Shown here: positions 42,884-53,508 of the stretch, piece by piece
How the letters are laid out: each line of letters opens with the position of its first letter
Numbering within the stretch: position 1 is the first letter of the stretch
Translations under genes and position numbers: made by a program
Assembly: GCA_022984795.1 (NCBI GenBank)
Contig: JALIHJ010000020.1
Location: forward strand, 1-64,000
Direction: 5' to 3'
DNA from: Fabrea salina
Taxonomy: Eukaryota; Ciliophora; Heterotrichea; Heterotrichida; Fabreidae
DNA length: 64,000 nt
Notes under the pieces: generated by a model
Databases searched by the model: none
Seen by the model: only the letters and a program-made list of their open reading frames with translations
Told to the model about the DNA's origin: nothing

Positions 42884-44680
42884 ATGGACTTTTTCACTGA
42901 AGAAAAAACGCACGAACCCCTAGCTGGTATGACGAGCGAAGCACTGAGCACAGGCCATAGCTCTGCGGAGCAAAGTGACCACCTCCCTGAGCTCCTTATA
43001 GAAGAACCCTTAGTTTCTTTACCCGAAAGCTCAGAACCACAAAACAGCACCTCTGACTCCATTCTGATATTGAATTCCAAACAAAATGTTCAAGAGTTCA
43101 TACATAAGTCACAAATAAGTAATTTAGGAACCGCAGAGGGACTAAACTGCGAAGGTCTAAGTCCCTTTTGCGAAAATGACCTTCGAGAAATCATCTCACA
43201 GTGTGAGTCACCAGAAAGCAGCTGCAAAGCTTTAGAAAGTAGTCTGCTCAATCGCCCACTCCACCAGGTAAAAACCATTCCTGAGGAGCTTAGGCAAGTA
43301 ACTCCTGCCAACCTTTTGAAACCAACCAAGGCAAAAAGGCAGCTCAGAGACCTAGTCTTGAAAGCAAAAGAAACTACTGAAGGTTCTCAAAAGTCTATTC
43401 TGGAGGAGTTGAATAAGCCCTTGTACAGTCCAAAAGACTTTGTGGACTCCCACACACTGATTCTTCTTGTTGTTGACACCATCATCCGAGGCGACCTCGA
43501 CGGGATTGATCGTTTTCCTGGAAGGAAGGTCTTAGTTATTCACCAGGATAAGTTCTGTTTGCTCACTAGCATCCAAAAGTATCGGTTTGACCACATTGAC
43601 GTCTTTACTGAGATGGACTACGAGCTAGTTAAGCTTCACACCCAAAAGTGGGTTTCAGATCCTGAAAGAACAGTTATTTCAGTCATTGGAGACGGCGGAG
43701 TGTCTATGGCTGCACAAATCAGAGAAGACCTAGGCATTCCTGGGAGTTGTCCCAAAGACGTTTTGAGGTTCCGCGATAAGCAAGTAGCCAAAGCGATTCT
43801 GCAAAGTCATGGAATCCGAGTTCCAAAGCACATGGTATTGGACAAGTCTGAGTTTCAGGTTGACCCTTTTCTTTACTTGGACGCAGTTGAAAAGTCCATT
43901 GGAACTTACCCTATGTTTATCAAGCCTAGCAATGGAACATCTACTCGCAATGTCTGCAAAGTCCACTCTCGAAAAGAACTTGAGTTGTGTTTGTGGGAAC
44001 TAAACCCTGCCATGAACTTCGAAATTAACGAGTTCGTTACTGGCACCTTGTTTGAAGTAGACACCTTGGTTAGGGACCAAGAAATAATTTACACCCATGT
44101 TGCTGAGAACCTGAATCCTTACCATATGTTTCAGTTGGGTTATAGTACAGGGGCTATTACGTTGCCTAGGTCAGATCTTAACTATCAAAGGTTCAGCTTC
44201 TACGCAGAGCAAGTTGCTAAAGCACTAGGGCCAATTCCTAACGGAGTTCTGGACATAGAAGCATTTTTAACCCCAAACGACGAGATTGTCTTTGTAGAAG
44301 CTCAAGTCAGAAGACCTGGAAACTTGTTCACCCAGTTGTACAAGATTCACTCCGGATTTGATTTTGAGTCAGCAAGCATCATGTTGCAGGCAGGAATGCC
44401 TTTCAAGTTACCTGAGGGAACCCCTGAAACTTTTTCAGCCTGGATAGAAATACCCCATACAAAAGGAAGAGTTGTTGGCAAAAACGCACCTCCTCCCCTT
44501 AGTTCTGTTGCTCAAATACAGTACCGGATTTGCGAAGGGCAAGTTTTGAAAGGAGCTACCAGCAACAGGGATGTGGCGGCTTCCATAGTTATGGAAAACA
44601 AAGATTACTACGAGCTGAGGAGTGACTTTTTCAAGTTAGGCTTTGAGTTCCAGCCTGTTGTAGTTGAAGAAACACCTTAG
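42884..44680 (+). CDS. ATP-grasp ligase with long N-terminal extension
   Basis: 598 residues. The first 180 are polar, low-complexity and unrecognised. From about residue 195 an ATP-grasp enzyme of the carnosine-synthase/amino-acid-ligase group follows: a pre-ATP-grasp domain, then LRFRDKQVAKAILQSHGIRVP, the nucleotide-binding FIKPSNGTST, FEINEFVTGTLFEVDTLV, and the metal-binding GVLDIEAFL...VFVEAQVRRPG. It should join a carboxylate to an amine using ATP; the substrates are unknown. The stop is TAG, showing TAG is used for termination. Confidence 0.85.
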   Translation: MDFFTEEKTHEPLAGMTSEALSTGHSSAEQSDHLPELLIEEPLVSLPESSEPQNSTSDSILILNSKQNVQEFIHKSQISNLGTAEGLNCEGLSPFCENDLREIISQCESPESSCKALESSLLNRPLHQVKTIPEELRQVTPANLLKPTKAKRQLRDLVLKAKETTEGSQKSILEELNKPLYSPKDFVDSHTLILLVVDTIIRGDLDGIDRFPGRKVLVIHQDKFCLLTSIQKYRFDHIDVFTEMDYELVKLHTQKWVSDPERTVISVIGDGGVSMAAQIREDLGIPGSCPKDVLRFRDKQVAKAILQSHGIRVPKHMVLDKSEFQVDPFLYLDAVEKSIGTYPMFIKPSNGTSTRNVCKVHSRKELELCLWELNPAMNFEINEFVTGTLFEVDTLVRDQEIIYTHVAENLNPYHMFQLGYSTGAITLPRSDLNYQRFSFYAEQVAKALGPIPNGVLDIEAFLTPNDEIVFVEAQVRRPGNLFTQLYKIHSGFDFESASIMLQAGMPFKLPEGTPETFSAWIEIPHTKGRVVGKNAPPPLSSVAQIQYRICEGQVLKGATSNRDVAASIVMENKDYYELRSDFFKLGFEFQPVVVEETP

Positions 44681-44758
44681 TAATTTAGAGTTTAATATGA
44701 ATTCAGTTTAATATGTGTGCCATACATCTAGCTTATTGAGCAGCTTATAATAATTATA

Positions 44759-46888
44759 ATGGAGGACTTCCAAAACTTAGAAAGAATCAAAGGTACTTCA
44801 GTTGGTACTATAAAGAGACTCACGAGTCTTGTGTTACTTGCTGGAGTAGTTTTGAGAGTAGTTGAATTCTTAGTTATTGGGAACATCGACTTGTTTTTTG
44901 GGGTATCGAGTCCTTTTTTCCCCTTTGCTTATTACTTGTTTTTAGAACTAACTCCATCCCAAAGTCCTACTTCAGAATCTGTACTTATGATTGTTTTTCT
45001 AGAGATTTTGGGACTGCATTCTTTGTATCTTGCATTTTATGTGGTTCCTGAACAAAAGTACTTGATTGCTTTTCTCTCCAACATTGCTGTAGTTAACTTT
45101 CAGACAAAAATTAATTCCAACTACTACGCTTCTATTGCGTTTACTTTCAAAAGTTTGGCTTTAGTTGTGCTGAATTTGATCGAGTATGAAACTTCTTACA
45201 AAAAATACTTCGATCCTTTAGTTACGATCATTTTATCGAACATTTCAATTTTATTTTGCAACAAGTTCATTAATGATGTGGAAAAAAATAAGCATGAATA
45301 TTTAGAACAAGTAGAAATTACCCGGCGGAAAATCTCCTCCATCATCCAAAGCTCTCCGTTTGGAATGGGTGTGTTGAGTGTTGACTTGGAGACTGAGGTG
45401 TCTAACCAGAGACTACTTGACTTTGCAGGTTGTGGCGAGTCTGAGTTATTGGAAGCTCTGGGAGAGTTTACTTACATTCCTTCACGCAGGTTTTGTTTTC
45501 CGGACTCTTCTGACTCTGGGTTGTTGTCTGACCTTAAGAGGTGTGCAGAGCTTGACTTGGACACCCAACTCAAACTTGGACTGGTCAAAACTGAGTCCCA
45601 TGTTTTGGAATTTGCGGTTAAGAAAATCCGTTGGGGCGACCACGAAGCTTTGTTGTTGACAGCCAATGACGCTCAGCATATCATTGACCTAGAGAAGGCA
45701 GACGCTCTCAACAAGTGCCGCAACTCACTGATTCGCAGTATTTCCCACGAAATGCGCACTCCCCTCTACGCCATCATGAGTGTCACTGAGCACCTCCTTG
45801 ACTCAGAGCACAGTTGCCAGGACCTGGAAATAGTGGAGGTGTCTAGTCAGTTACTGCTTTGTATAGTCAACGACCTGTTGGACTACTCCCAGTTCATCAG
45901 CAACTCTTTCCAGCCTACTCTGAGTGAGTTCCGCCTTGCAGACTTGCTTTCGGAGGCACTGCGACTCATAGCTCTCCAGGCTGCCAAAAAGGGTGTTAGA
46001 GTGCTTTCGCGAATAGACCCTTCACTGCCTCCAGTTTGCACTTCTGACTCCCTGCGCCTCAAACAAGTGCTGGTTAACCTGCTCAGCAACGCCCTTAAGT
46101 ACACTTCCAGGGGCTTCATTGAACTCACAGCTACTTTTTCAGTGACACACAAACTCAGAGTCTCAGTCAAAGACACAGGCATTGGCATTCCTCCTGAGAA
46201 ACTGCCCTTTCTGTTCCAGATTTTCGAGAGCCAAAGCACCAACTACTTCAGTGCTGAGGGCTGCGGACTGGGACTCCACGTTTCTAACTTGGTGGCCCAG
46301 GCACTTGGGGCTGGGGGCATTGAAGTGGTTTCGGAAATGGGCAAAGGTTCAGAGTTCAGTTTTGAAGTGCCTATTGGCATAGACTGTCCTGAAGAACACT
46401 TAGTGGTTGAAGAACTCTCGGGAGATCTAGCTGTGCCTGAAGAAACTTCCAGCCTCATTGAGTTCAGACACCTCGACCCCTCCAAACACCACCTTTGTTC
46501 CGAAATACTTCTAGTTGACGACAACGACTTCAACCGCATGATCCTGGGCACTTCTCTGGAGTCCCTTGGCTACAAGTTCACTGAAGTCTGCAACGGCAAA
46601 GAAGCCCTTGAAACCGTAAAGCAACTTTACTCAGCAGGCGAAGAAGTCAAACTCATACTCATGGACATCGACATGCCCGTTATGAACGGCTGGGAAGCCA
46701 CTGCTGCCATTCGAGCACTTTACTCGTCCGGCCACATCAGCAGTTTGCCTGTGATTGTGGGCTGCAGTGCCTTTTCGAGTCCCCAGGAAATCCAAAAGTC
46801 CTACCAGTCAGGCATGCAACTCCACCTGCCCAAACCCATTTCTAACCAGGTACTCTCTAGCACTGTCAGTTACTTCTTAGGTACTTAA
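44759..46888 (+). CDS. Hybrid sensor histidine kinase with receiver domain
   Basis: 709 residues. Five or six N-terminal membrane spans (about residues 20-175), a short PAS-like sensor region, a HisKA box (ISHEMRTPLYAIMS, phospho-acceptor His), and an ATPase domain with N box NLLSNALKYT, G1 DTGIGIP and G2 GCGLGL. The receiver has LLVDDND-type acidic pocket, phospho-acceptor Asp in LMDIDMPVMNG and the conserved Lys in LPKPI. All catalytic residues are intact. The 3' half is clearly richer in GC than the 5' half. A decayed copy of its 3' end lies at 51890-52007. Confidence 0.95.
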   Translation: MEDFQNLERIKGTSVGTIKRLTSLVLLAGVVLRVVEFLVIGNIDLFFGVSSPFFPFAYYLFLELTPSQSPTSESVLMIVFLEILGLHSLYLAFYVVPEQKYLIAFLSNIAVVNFQTKINSNYYASIAFTFKSLALVVLNLIEYETSYKKYFDPLVTIILSNISILFCNKFINDVEKNKHEYLEQVEITRRKISSIIQSSPFGMGVLSVDLETEVSNQRLLDFAGCGESELLEALGEFTYIPSRRFCFPDSSDSGLLSDLKRCAELDLDTQLKLGLVKTESHVLEFAVKKIRWGDHEALLLTANDAQHIIDLEKADALNKCRNSLIRSISHEMRTPLYAIMSVTEHLLDSEHSCQDLEIVEVSSQLLLCIVNDLLDYSQFISNSFQPTLSEFRLADLLSEALRLIALQAAKKGVRVLSRIDPSLPPVCTSDSLRLKQVLVNLLSNALKYTSRGFIELTATFSVTHKLRVSVKDTGIGIPPEKLPFLFQIFESQSTNYFSAEGCGLGLHVSNLVAQALGAGGIEVVSEMGKGSEFSFEVPIGIDCPEEHLVVEELSGDLAVPEETSSLIEFRHLDPSKHHLCSEILLVDDNDFNRMILGTSLESLGYKFTEVCNGKEALETVKQLYSAGEEVKLILMDIDMPVMNGWEATAAIRALYSSGHISSLPVIVGCSAFSSPQEIQKSYQSGMQLHLPKPISNQVLSSTVSYFLGT

Positions 46889-46904
46889 GTTAATTCCTAC
46901 ATAA

Positions 46905-47168
46905 ATGAAAGTTTTGAGTGAAGTCTACCAACTAAACACTGGGTTCAGAATACCTAAAGTAGGGTTTGGAACATACCAGATAAAAGGAGAAGCGTGCTTC
47001 CGTGCTGTAAAGACTGCCCTCGAAGCAGGCTACAAACACCTAGACACTGCTTCTCTTTACGGAAACGAATCAGAAGTAGGAAAGGCACTGCAGGAGACAG
47101 ACAGGAACTCAATATTCCTCACCACTAAAGTAGGACCTAGCCAGCACGGCTACGAAACTGGTACCTAA
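46905..47168 (+). pseudogene. Aldo-keto reductase, 5' fragment
   Basis: 87 codons read as a normal AKR start: a first strand, GFGTYQIKGEACFRAVKTALEAG, the catalytic Asp and Tyr in HLDTASLYGNESEVG, and TTKVGPSQHGYE with the first part of the barrel. Then the sequence departs after HGYETG and stops. A working AKR has about 280-320 residues, so roughly 200 C-terminal residues are missing. The break coincides with the headless start of the receptor gene downstream. It may be expressed but cannot form the barrel. Confidence 0.8.
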
Positions 47169-50100
47169 AAATGCTTCTGATAAACCTATTCTAAGTCAAA
47201 CTTTCCTGATTGAATTATGGGTTCGACCTAGTGATACAGAAAAGAATCAAGCTATTTTCTTTAAAGGTTTAGAATCTCCAAGTTCAGGTGAAACTACAGG
47301 TGGCGAAACAGGAGGTGAAGCAGAAGGTGAAACAGGAGGTGAAGCAGAAGGTGGAACTGGAGAGACAGGAGGTGAAGCAGAAGGTGGAACTGATGAAAAA
47401 AATTCAAAAGAAATAAAGCCAAACCTTGTTTTCTTGGATTCTTTTTCACTGAGAATAAAAGAAGGAAAGCTTTCCTTCGATGGATATAAATCCTTAGATA
47501 CGGAAGGATTAGAAATAGGCATTGAAGCAAAGAAATGGAGTAGAATAGGGATTCTTTGCGAGTACAAAGAAGAAAGCAAGCAAACTGTTTTAACCTTGTT
47601 GAATGGCGAAGAAAGAAAAAGCCTTTCACTCAATAACACCATACTCATTGACCATTCCTATTCAGTGGATTCCCGCACAGTGATTGGAGCTGAGTTTATT
47701 GAAAGCAGCTACCAAAATTTCTATGGTGGCTTTGTTGGTGAGATTAAAATTCAGAACGGAGTAACTGAACAATCTTTAAATGATTTATCCGAAGATTCTA
47801 ATTTCTGTGGTGTAGACTGCGACTTTGGCGAAACTCTTGAGAACGGGCAGTGTGTTGCTTGTGGCAGTGATTGTCTAGACTGTGTCAGGAGTTCTGACTG
47901 TAGACTTAACGAAGACCCTTTGTGTGTCCAATCCTCTAGTTTCTTCTCTTGTGAAAGCTGTGTAAGTCTTGCCCAACTCAACTCTCAAGGCAAGTGCGAG
48001 TGTGTTCCTAACGGCAGTACAGACTCAACTGGTCTTAGCTGTGAATGCAACTCAGGCTACAAAGCTTCCTCTGGAGAATGTGTAAGCTGCCTGAACTACT
48101 TTGAGCCTTCTCAGGTTTCAGCTTACTTTTCTGAGAGGTACACCAAGATTTATGTCATTCTTGACCAAGAAGCAGTCACTAACTCCGGTTCCTGTGACAC
48201 TTTCTTTGAGCAAGAAACTCTAGACAAACTCGGGAAAGGGCCTCTTTGCTCCTGGCAAAACAGCACTGCTTTGGTAACTACTTTAGGCTCCAACTTCACT
48301 CTCCGGCAAGAGTCCATTAAACTCAAGGCAGAAAACATCCTTCGAAAAGAAGGCGAGTGTTCTTTCAATTACTTAAAGCTAGAACCTAGAGCTGAGTACA
48401 AGTACCCAATTCCCACTCCTTCTGCCAAACTCTCAGCTCCTTACTCCTACAGCATTCCTTGTGCCACTAAGCCTTTAGCGATCTCTGCAGACGCAACTGG
48501 CAAAGCTGGGGGTTCTCTTACTTACCAGTGGAGTCAGGTGAGTGGTCCCACTACCCTTGACTTATCTTCTGAGACTGGAAACTCCCTAAGCATTCCCAAA
48601 ACTCAACTTTCACAGGGAGAGTACAAGTTCAGTGTGGCTGTTTCAAACATCTTCGACCGTTCAGACTCTGCAGAAATTGCAGTCAAAGTAAACGAAACCC
48701 AAACTTTGTCAGTGGAAATTGACGCTGGTAGTCAGATTTCACTCAAGAGTGGGGACTCCATTAAGATCAAAACGGTTGTAGGTGACTTTTGTGGCGGAAG
48801 CACTTCTGTGCAGTACAGCTGGGAGTACGTAGGAACCAGCAACGGAGAAGAAGCCCCAGGCAACCCAGGTGCAGTGGTGAGCAATTCTCGGCAGTCCCAC
48901 GTTCTGAGCATCAAAGAAGGCGACCTGCAAGCAGGCTACACGTACGTCTTCAAAGCTACTGCCCAAGAAGGACAGAGTTACGGAGAAGCCTTTTTGGACG
49001 TAGTGGTAGAAACCTCCCCTCTGGTGGCTGTACTCAACAAAGTTGACGGGCAAATCTCCAGCGGCAAGGACCTGCAGCTAGACGCAAGTGACTCTTCAGA
49101 CCCAGACAACTCTGAAGGGTCTTTGGAGTTCGAGTGGACTTGCACTGAGTCTGGCAAGAACTTCTGTGAAGATGCTTCTGGAGGGCAGTTGTTAGAAACC
49201 CAAGCAACTGGCTCGATACTGCAAATTGAGTCTGAGAAACTAAGAGCTCGTGCCTTTTACTCCTTCTGTGTGAAGGTTTCTAAAGACACCCGAGAAACTG
49301 AGAAATGCGTGGAGTTGGAAGTGGTTGACATGGGCGACGGAGGAATGGACTTGCCCAAACCTCTTTTCAAAATGAATCACCAGTGGGGACTCATTATCTG
49401 GCTAGCCGTGGCAGGTTCGCTAGAAAACACCATTCAGTGGAACCAAGTGCTAGGACCCTCTTTGACTCCTACAACTCCTTTGCAGAGTCCCTTCATCTAC
49501 TTCCCTGCTTACTCAATGACTCCAGGTTCTTACTACGGCTGGCAAGTAAGCCTTTTTAATCCAGCAGGGGCTTCACTTGCAATGACTATTCCCTGGAACA
49601 CCAACGTAGGACCGTCTTGTTTAGGAGGTTTGGAAATGAACCCTACTACAGGCTCTGCTCTCTTCACCAACTTTGAGTTGAGCATTGTGGACTGCTTTGA
49701 CGGTGACGAAGAAGACTACCCCCTCTACTACTCCTTTGGACTCATTTGGAATAGTTTCTACATTCCCTTAGCTCCTCCTAGACTCTCCAACAAAGTGACT
49801 ACTAAGTTACTGCCTGGCACCAACACTCTCTTTGCCATGGTGTGTGACAAGTTGTGGAGTTGCGAGTACTACACGCAGTCCTTTACAATAGGTTCAGTTT
49901 CAAGCAGAAGGTTGGAGGAAAAGTCTGTGTCTGAGTCTTTCTTAGAAGACGTCAAGGACCCCGAACTGATTCCTGGGACTGTGCTTATGTACTGCGAGAG
50001 TCTGGACTTGGAAGAAGAAGCCATTCAAACCATGTTGTCTAAACTCAAAGAGTTCAAAGCAGACCTAGAAGACATTGACAAGTCAACTTACAGCAACGTA

Positions 50101-51564
50101 GTAGGAGCTATCTCAGCCATGATGAACGAAGGCAACATCACTGAGTCACATGCCTTAGAACTAGTGGACCTGGCAATGCCTATGCTGGACTTTGAACTGG
50201 AGATCCTTGAAGAAGACGTTAAGTTGCTTATGCAAAACACCAAAGGCTTAATCAGCAAGTTCAGTCTGAGCAATGAAGTGCTCCAGAAAAGCCAGAGTCT
50301 AATCAGCAAAGCATTCAACAAGTACTTCAAAAACTCAGCTCCTGGAGACAAACCTAAGGACGTTTCTGCAGAGAGTGTTTCTACCTACAGGATGACTGAA
50401 GTGCCCAAAAACCTCAAAAACACCACCATCGAAGCCCTGGACTTAGTTATGCCTGAGTCACTGCCTTTCGGCGACACTGACGTTGTGGACCTAGAACTCA
50501 CTACCCACAAGCAAGAAGGCAATTACTCAGACATAGTTGACCTGAGTTTCTTCAAAGGAGGCAGTTACTCTGGGTTTGACTTGCAACTCAAAGACAGGTC
50601 ACTCTACTCCCTCAAAGACCTAAGTGAACCTATAGGCATAAAAGTCCTTCTGCGCAACGAAAGTGAAGTTGAAAACTGGACTTGCAAGTACCTGAAAGAC
50701 GGAAACTGGGTAGAAGAAGGGTGCGAGATTGCAGAACTCAGAAACGACTCAGCAGTTATAGAAGTAACCCACACTTCAATCTTCAGACTAGAGTCTGCAC
50801 CTGCCAAAGCAGTAGTCACTCCTGACAGCGACCCAGTCGTCCAAGAGTCTCAAGACTGCTCCCACAACTACGCTCCTCTGTACCTGATGACTGCAGTTTC
50901 TGGTGCTGGAGTACTGCTAGTTATACTCTCACTGACTGTGGGCAGAAAACTTGAGCATGTTTCAGTAGAGAAGGTTCAACAATATCCAAACAATGAAAAA
51001 GGTCCAAATGTGTCTCAAGAAGCATTCGAAACTGAGAAGTATACTACCAGAAAAGAAAACGAAAGCCCTCCAACTCCCAAAAAGCACCAGTTCCTTGTGA
51101 ACCACTTGATTCTAGGCATTCTGAGAGTGCCTAATCAACTAAGGATCATCAGACTAGTGTGCATCATTTCAGAACTACTTATTTTAGGCTGCTTGATGGG
51201 GGCATTTACAGCTGCCTTCCAAGAAACTGACTCAGAAGACAGGCAAGAAGAAGACTTCGGAGGAGCCGAAATCGGAATCATGTTTTTGGCAATGGCACTT
51301 ACTTCAATTGTGCTTGGGGCAGTTGAGGCCACCATGAAAGTCTGCAACTCAATGAAAGCAAGACTTGGAGTGCTCATTGGAATGCTTGTACTTGCTTCTC
51401 TTTCTTTCGGAATGAGTGGGTACATGTGCTCTGAGTTCTGCGAAGTTTGGAGTCTGCTTTGGACTTACTCCTACTTACTAGGGATTGTTCTCGAGATACT
51501 ACTTTCTCAGTCTTTGAGGGCCCTAGTTACTACTCTTTCTACCAAAAGTCTTAAAGTAACTTAA
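47134..51564 (+). pseudogene. Large PKD/REJ-type receptor-like gene lacking its 5' end
   Basis: An open frame of nearly 1,480 codons. In order: a LamG-like domain (ILSQTFLIELWVRP onward), a Gly/Glu-rich 9-residue repeat inside it, Cys-rich furin/EGF-like repeats, PKD/REJ domains (LTYQWSQVSGPTTL; LQLDASDSSDPDN), a degenerate GPS-like region (IEVTHTSIFRL), and five membrane spans. No PLAT or ion-channel domain is present. The first in-frame ATG is at about 49330, some 2.2 kb in, and no signal peptide is found, so the 5' end is absent. It begins where the AKR fragment breaks. The body carries no internal stop, so the loss is recent or the junction is an assembly error. Confidence 0.75.
47287..47394 (+). 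repeat. Short coding tandem repeat (GETGGEAEG units)
   Basis: A 12- to 27-bp tandem repeat rich in GGA and GAA codons encodes runs of Gly-Glu-Thr-Gly-Gly-Glu-Ala-Glu-Gly. It lies within the LamG-like region and has no equivalent elsewhere in the window. Confidence 0.8.
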
Positions 51565-51644
51565 GTTAAAGTCATTCAGAGACACAAAGGTTCTGGTAGT
51601 AGTTCAGTGGTCTTTAGGAACAGAACTCTACATTAACTATAAAT

Positions 51645-51889
51645 ATGTTTTCCAAAAAAGATGAACTCACTCTCAAGAGCTCCCGAAGAAGATCCCCTTG
51701 CGGCTCACTTTTAGTAACTCCTAAACTGCAAAGTGCCCTTTCGCCAGTCGATTACAGAACCTCCAGGAACTCTTTCAAATTTCCACTAAAGAACACAATT
51801 GCACTCCCTTCAAACTTCCAGGATCAAGTAAGCCACAGACTGGAACTCTACATTTCCAACTTAGTGACACAGTCTGTAAGAAGAATAAT
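51645..51889 (+). CDS. Short basic ORF, unknown, probably truncated
   Basis: About 80 codons (MFSKKDELTLKSSRRRSPC..., then SNFQDQVSHRLELYISNLV) with basic, Ser-rich composition. The open frame runs into the decayed kinase tail and stops soon after, so the 3' end of the original gene seems to be missing. I recognise no family. Bases 51565-51644 hold nothing else. Confidence 0.4.
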
Positions 51890-52007
51890 CCACTGCTGTC
51901 ATTCGGGCATTCTACTCATCAGAACACATCAGTAGTCTGTCTTTGATTTTGCAACACTAAAAGTCTACCAGTCAGCATGCAGCTCCACTCGTCATTAACT
52001 AGGTAAT
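51890..52007 (+). pseudogene. Decayed copy of the histidine-kinase receiver 3' end
   Basis: CCACTGCTGTCATTCGGGCA and the following bases align with 46698-46850 in the receiver of the kinase gene, with many substitutions and an internal gap of about 27 bp. The aligned part covers the receiver helices and the CTACCAGTCA.GCATGCA segment before the LPKPI motif. No reading frame is kept. It is an old partial duplication. Bases 52008-52157 are AT-rich spacer. Confidence 0.8.
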
Positions 52008-52157
52008 TTATTAAAACTCAAATTATTTAAACTAAAATCATGAAATACTCCATAATTTTCACAAACGGTTTCTAGAAAACCGCAAGTTCCAGTGATTGAA
52101 ACTCAAGTAAATAAAGCTTAAATATTAAATTGACCATTAATCCCGGTTTATAATCAA

Positions 52158-53504
52158 ATGAGGTCGAAGTTATTCGTCTGGTCAGTGCTAGGAATGGAAG
52201 CCTTGATGATACTACTGTTTGGGATTTTTGTGAGGGTAGAAGACTCTGCAAGCATCGAAACAGTAGGCAGTTCTTCTGGTCTTGATTCAGCAACAGCCCA
52301 GCTGCAACTGTACCCCTTTTTCCAGGACATAAATGTTATGATTTTCGTCGGGTTTGCCTTTAACATGGCTTTCCTGAAATACCACACTTGGAACAGCATT
52401 TCACTCAACTTCTTAGTAGGTGCTATTGGAGTGCAGCTCTATATAGTATTCAACGGTTTCTGGCAAGCTGTCATTCAAAACGACTGGAGCAACCCTATAG
52501 AGTTGAGTCTGAGAAAACTAATTGCGGGTGAGTACTGCGTAGCAACTATCCTGATTTCTTTTGGAGCAGTTTTGGGAAAAGTTAATGCAATGCAGATGTT
52601 GGTTATGACTCTTATCGAGTCTTTTGTGTACGCCTTCACAGAAGTCATTGTTGTGCAGCAAATAAAGGTAGTTGACTACGGAGGTAGCTTTGTAGTGCAT
52701 GCTTTTGGGGCTTACTTTGGAGTGATGGTTTCCTACATTGCCTCTCCAGAAAACACCAAAGGCAACTTAAACAACGACACTAGTTACAAGTCAATGGTGT
52801 TTGCATCAATAGGAACTATGTTCCTTTGGATGTTTTGGCCTTCAGCCAACTCAGCCTTTGCAAAGAACCCCCAAGAACAGCACTTGTCCATAATCAATAC
52901 CTTTTTAGCACTTAGTGCAAGTACCCTGACAACCTTTTCTATTTCGTGTTTGTTCAACGACGGAAAGTTCAAGATGCAAGACGTTATGAATGCTTGTTTA
53001 GCTGGAGGCGTTTTAATAGGTTCAAGTTGTAACTTTATAGTGTACCCTGCTATTTCAATACTCATTGGAGCTGTGGCAGGCATGATGACTACTTTTGGGC
53101 TTGAAAGGTCTAATGAGTACATGACTGTGAAGTACAACTTGTACGATACCTGTGGAGTCCAGTACTTGCATGGAATCCCAGGAATCTTAGGTGCTTTAAT
53201 TTCTGCTGCTATCATAGTCACTCGCGATTACACCATTTATGAACTCAACGAAAGAAAGTTTGGAATAGACTACTCCTTTGGTGAACAAGCAGGGTACCAA
53301 GTGTTGGGAATGCTTATTTGCGTTTTGGTTCCTGCAATTTTCGGAACTTTGACTGGGTATATTATTAGGAAGCCTGTGTTCTTCGATGAAGAGGATGATA
53401 TCTTTGTAGACGGACCTTACTGGGTAGGTGCTAAGATTTCAGAACACAGTAGAAGTTACGATTTAACCAAGGGAGGAGGCTCTTCACTCAGAAGCCAGAT
53501 ATAA
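52158..53504 (+). CDS. Rh-type ammonium/ammonia channel, paralogue 2
   Basis: 448 residues with the same Rh signature (FQDINVMIFVGFAFNMAFLK) and both pore histidines (GGSFVVHAFGAYFG, YLHGIPG) as paralogue 1. Protein identity is moderate throughout and no near-identical DNA tracts are seen, unlike the flippase pair, so this is an older duplication. The cytosolic tail differs. Confidence 0.95.
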   Translation: MRSKLFVWSVLGMEALMILLFGIFVRVEDSASIETVGSSSGLDSATAQLQLYPFFQDINVMIFVGFAFNMAFLKYHTWNSISLNFLVGAIGVQLYIVFNGFWQAVIQNDWSNPIELSLRKLIAGEYCVATILISFGAVLGKVNAMQMLVMTLIESFVYAFTEVIVVQQIKVVDYGGSFVVHAFGAYFGVMVSYIASPENTKGNLNNDTSYKSMVFASIGTMFLWMFWPSANSAFAKNPQEQHLSIINTFLALSASTLTTFSISCLFNDGKFKMQDVMNACLAGGVLIGSSCNFIVYPAISILIGAVAGMMTTFGLERSNEYMTVKYNLYDTCGVQYLHGIPGILGALISAAIIVTRDYTIYELNERKFGIDYSFGEQAGYQVLGMLICVLVPAIFGTLTGYIIRKPVFFDEEDDIFVDGPYWVGAKISEHSRSYDLTKGGGSSLRSQI

Positions 53505-53508
53505 GTTA

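Noticed and set aside
47121-47170. A 15- or 16-nt intron fusing the AKR fragment to the receptor frame
   Set aside because: A 16-nt GT-AG segment would be needed to change frame and none exists between the AKR stop and the receptor-frame stop. The only 15-nt candidate encodes conserved AKR residues VGPSQ.
47247-47648. Minus-strand Ser/Pro repeat ORFs opposite the GETGGEAEG repeat
   Set aside because: Antisense of a low-complexity coding repeat.
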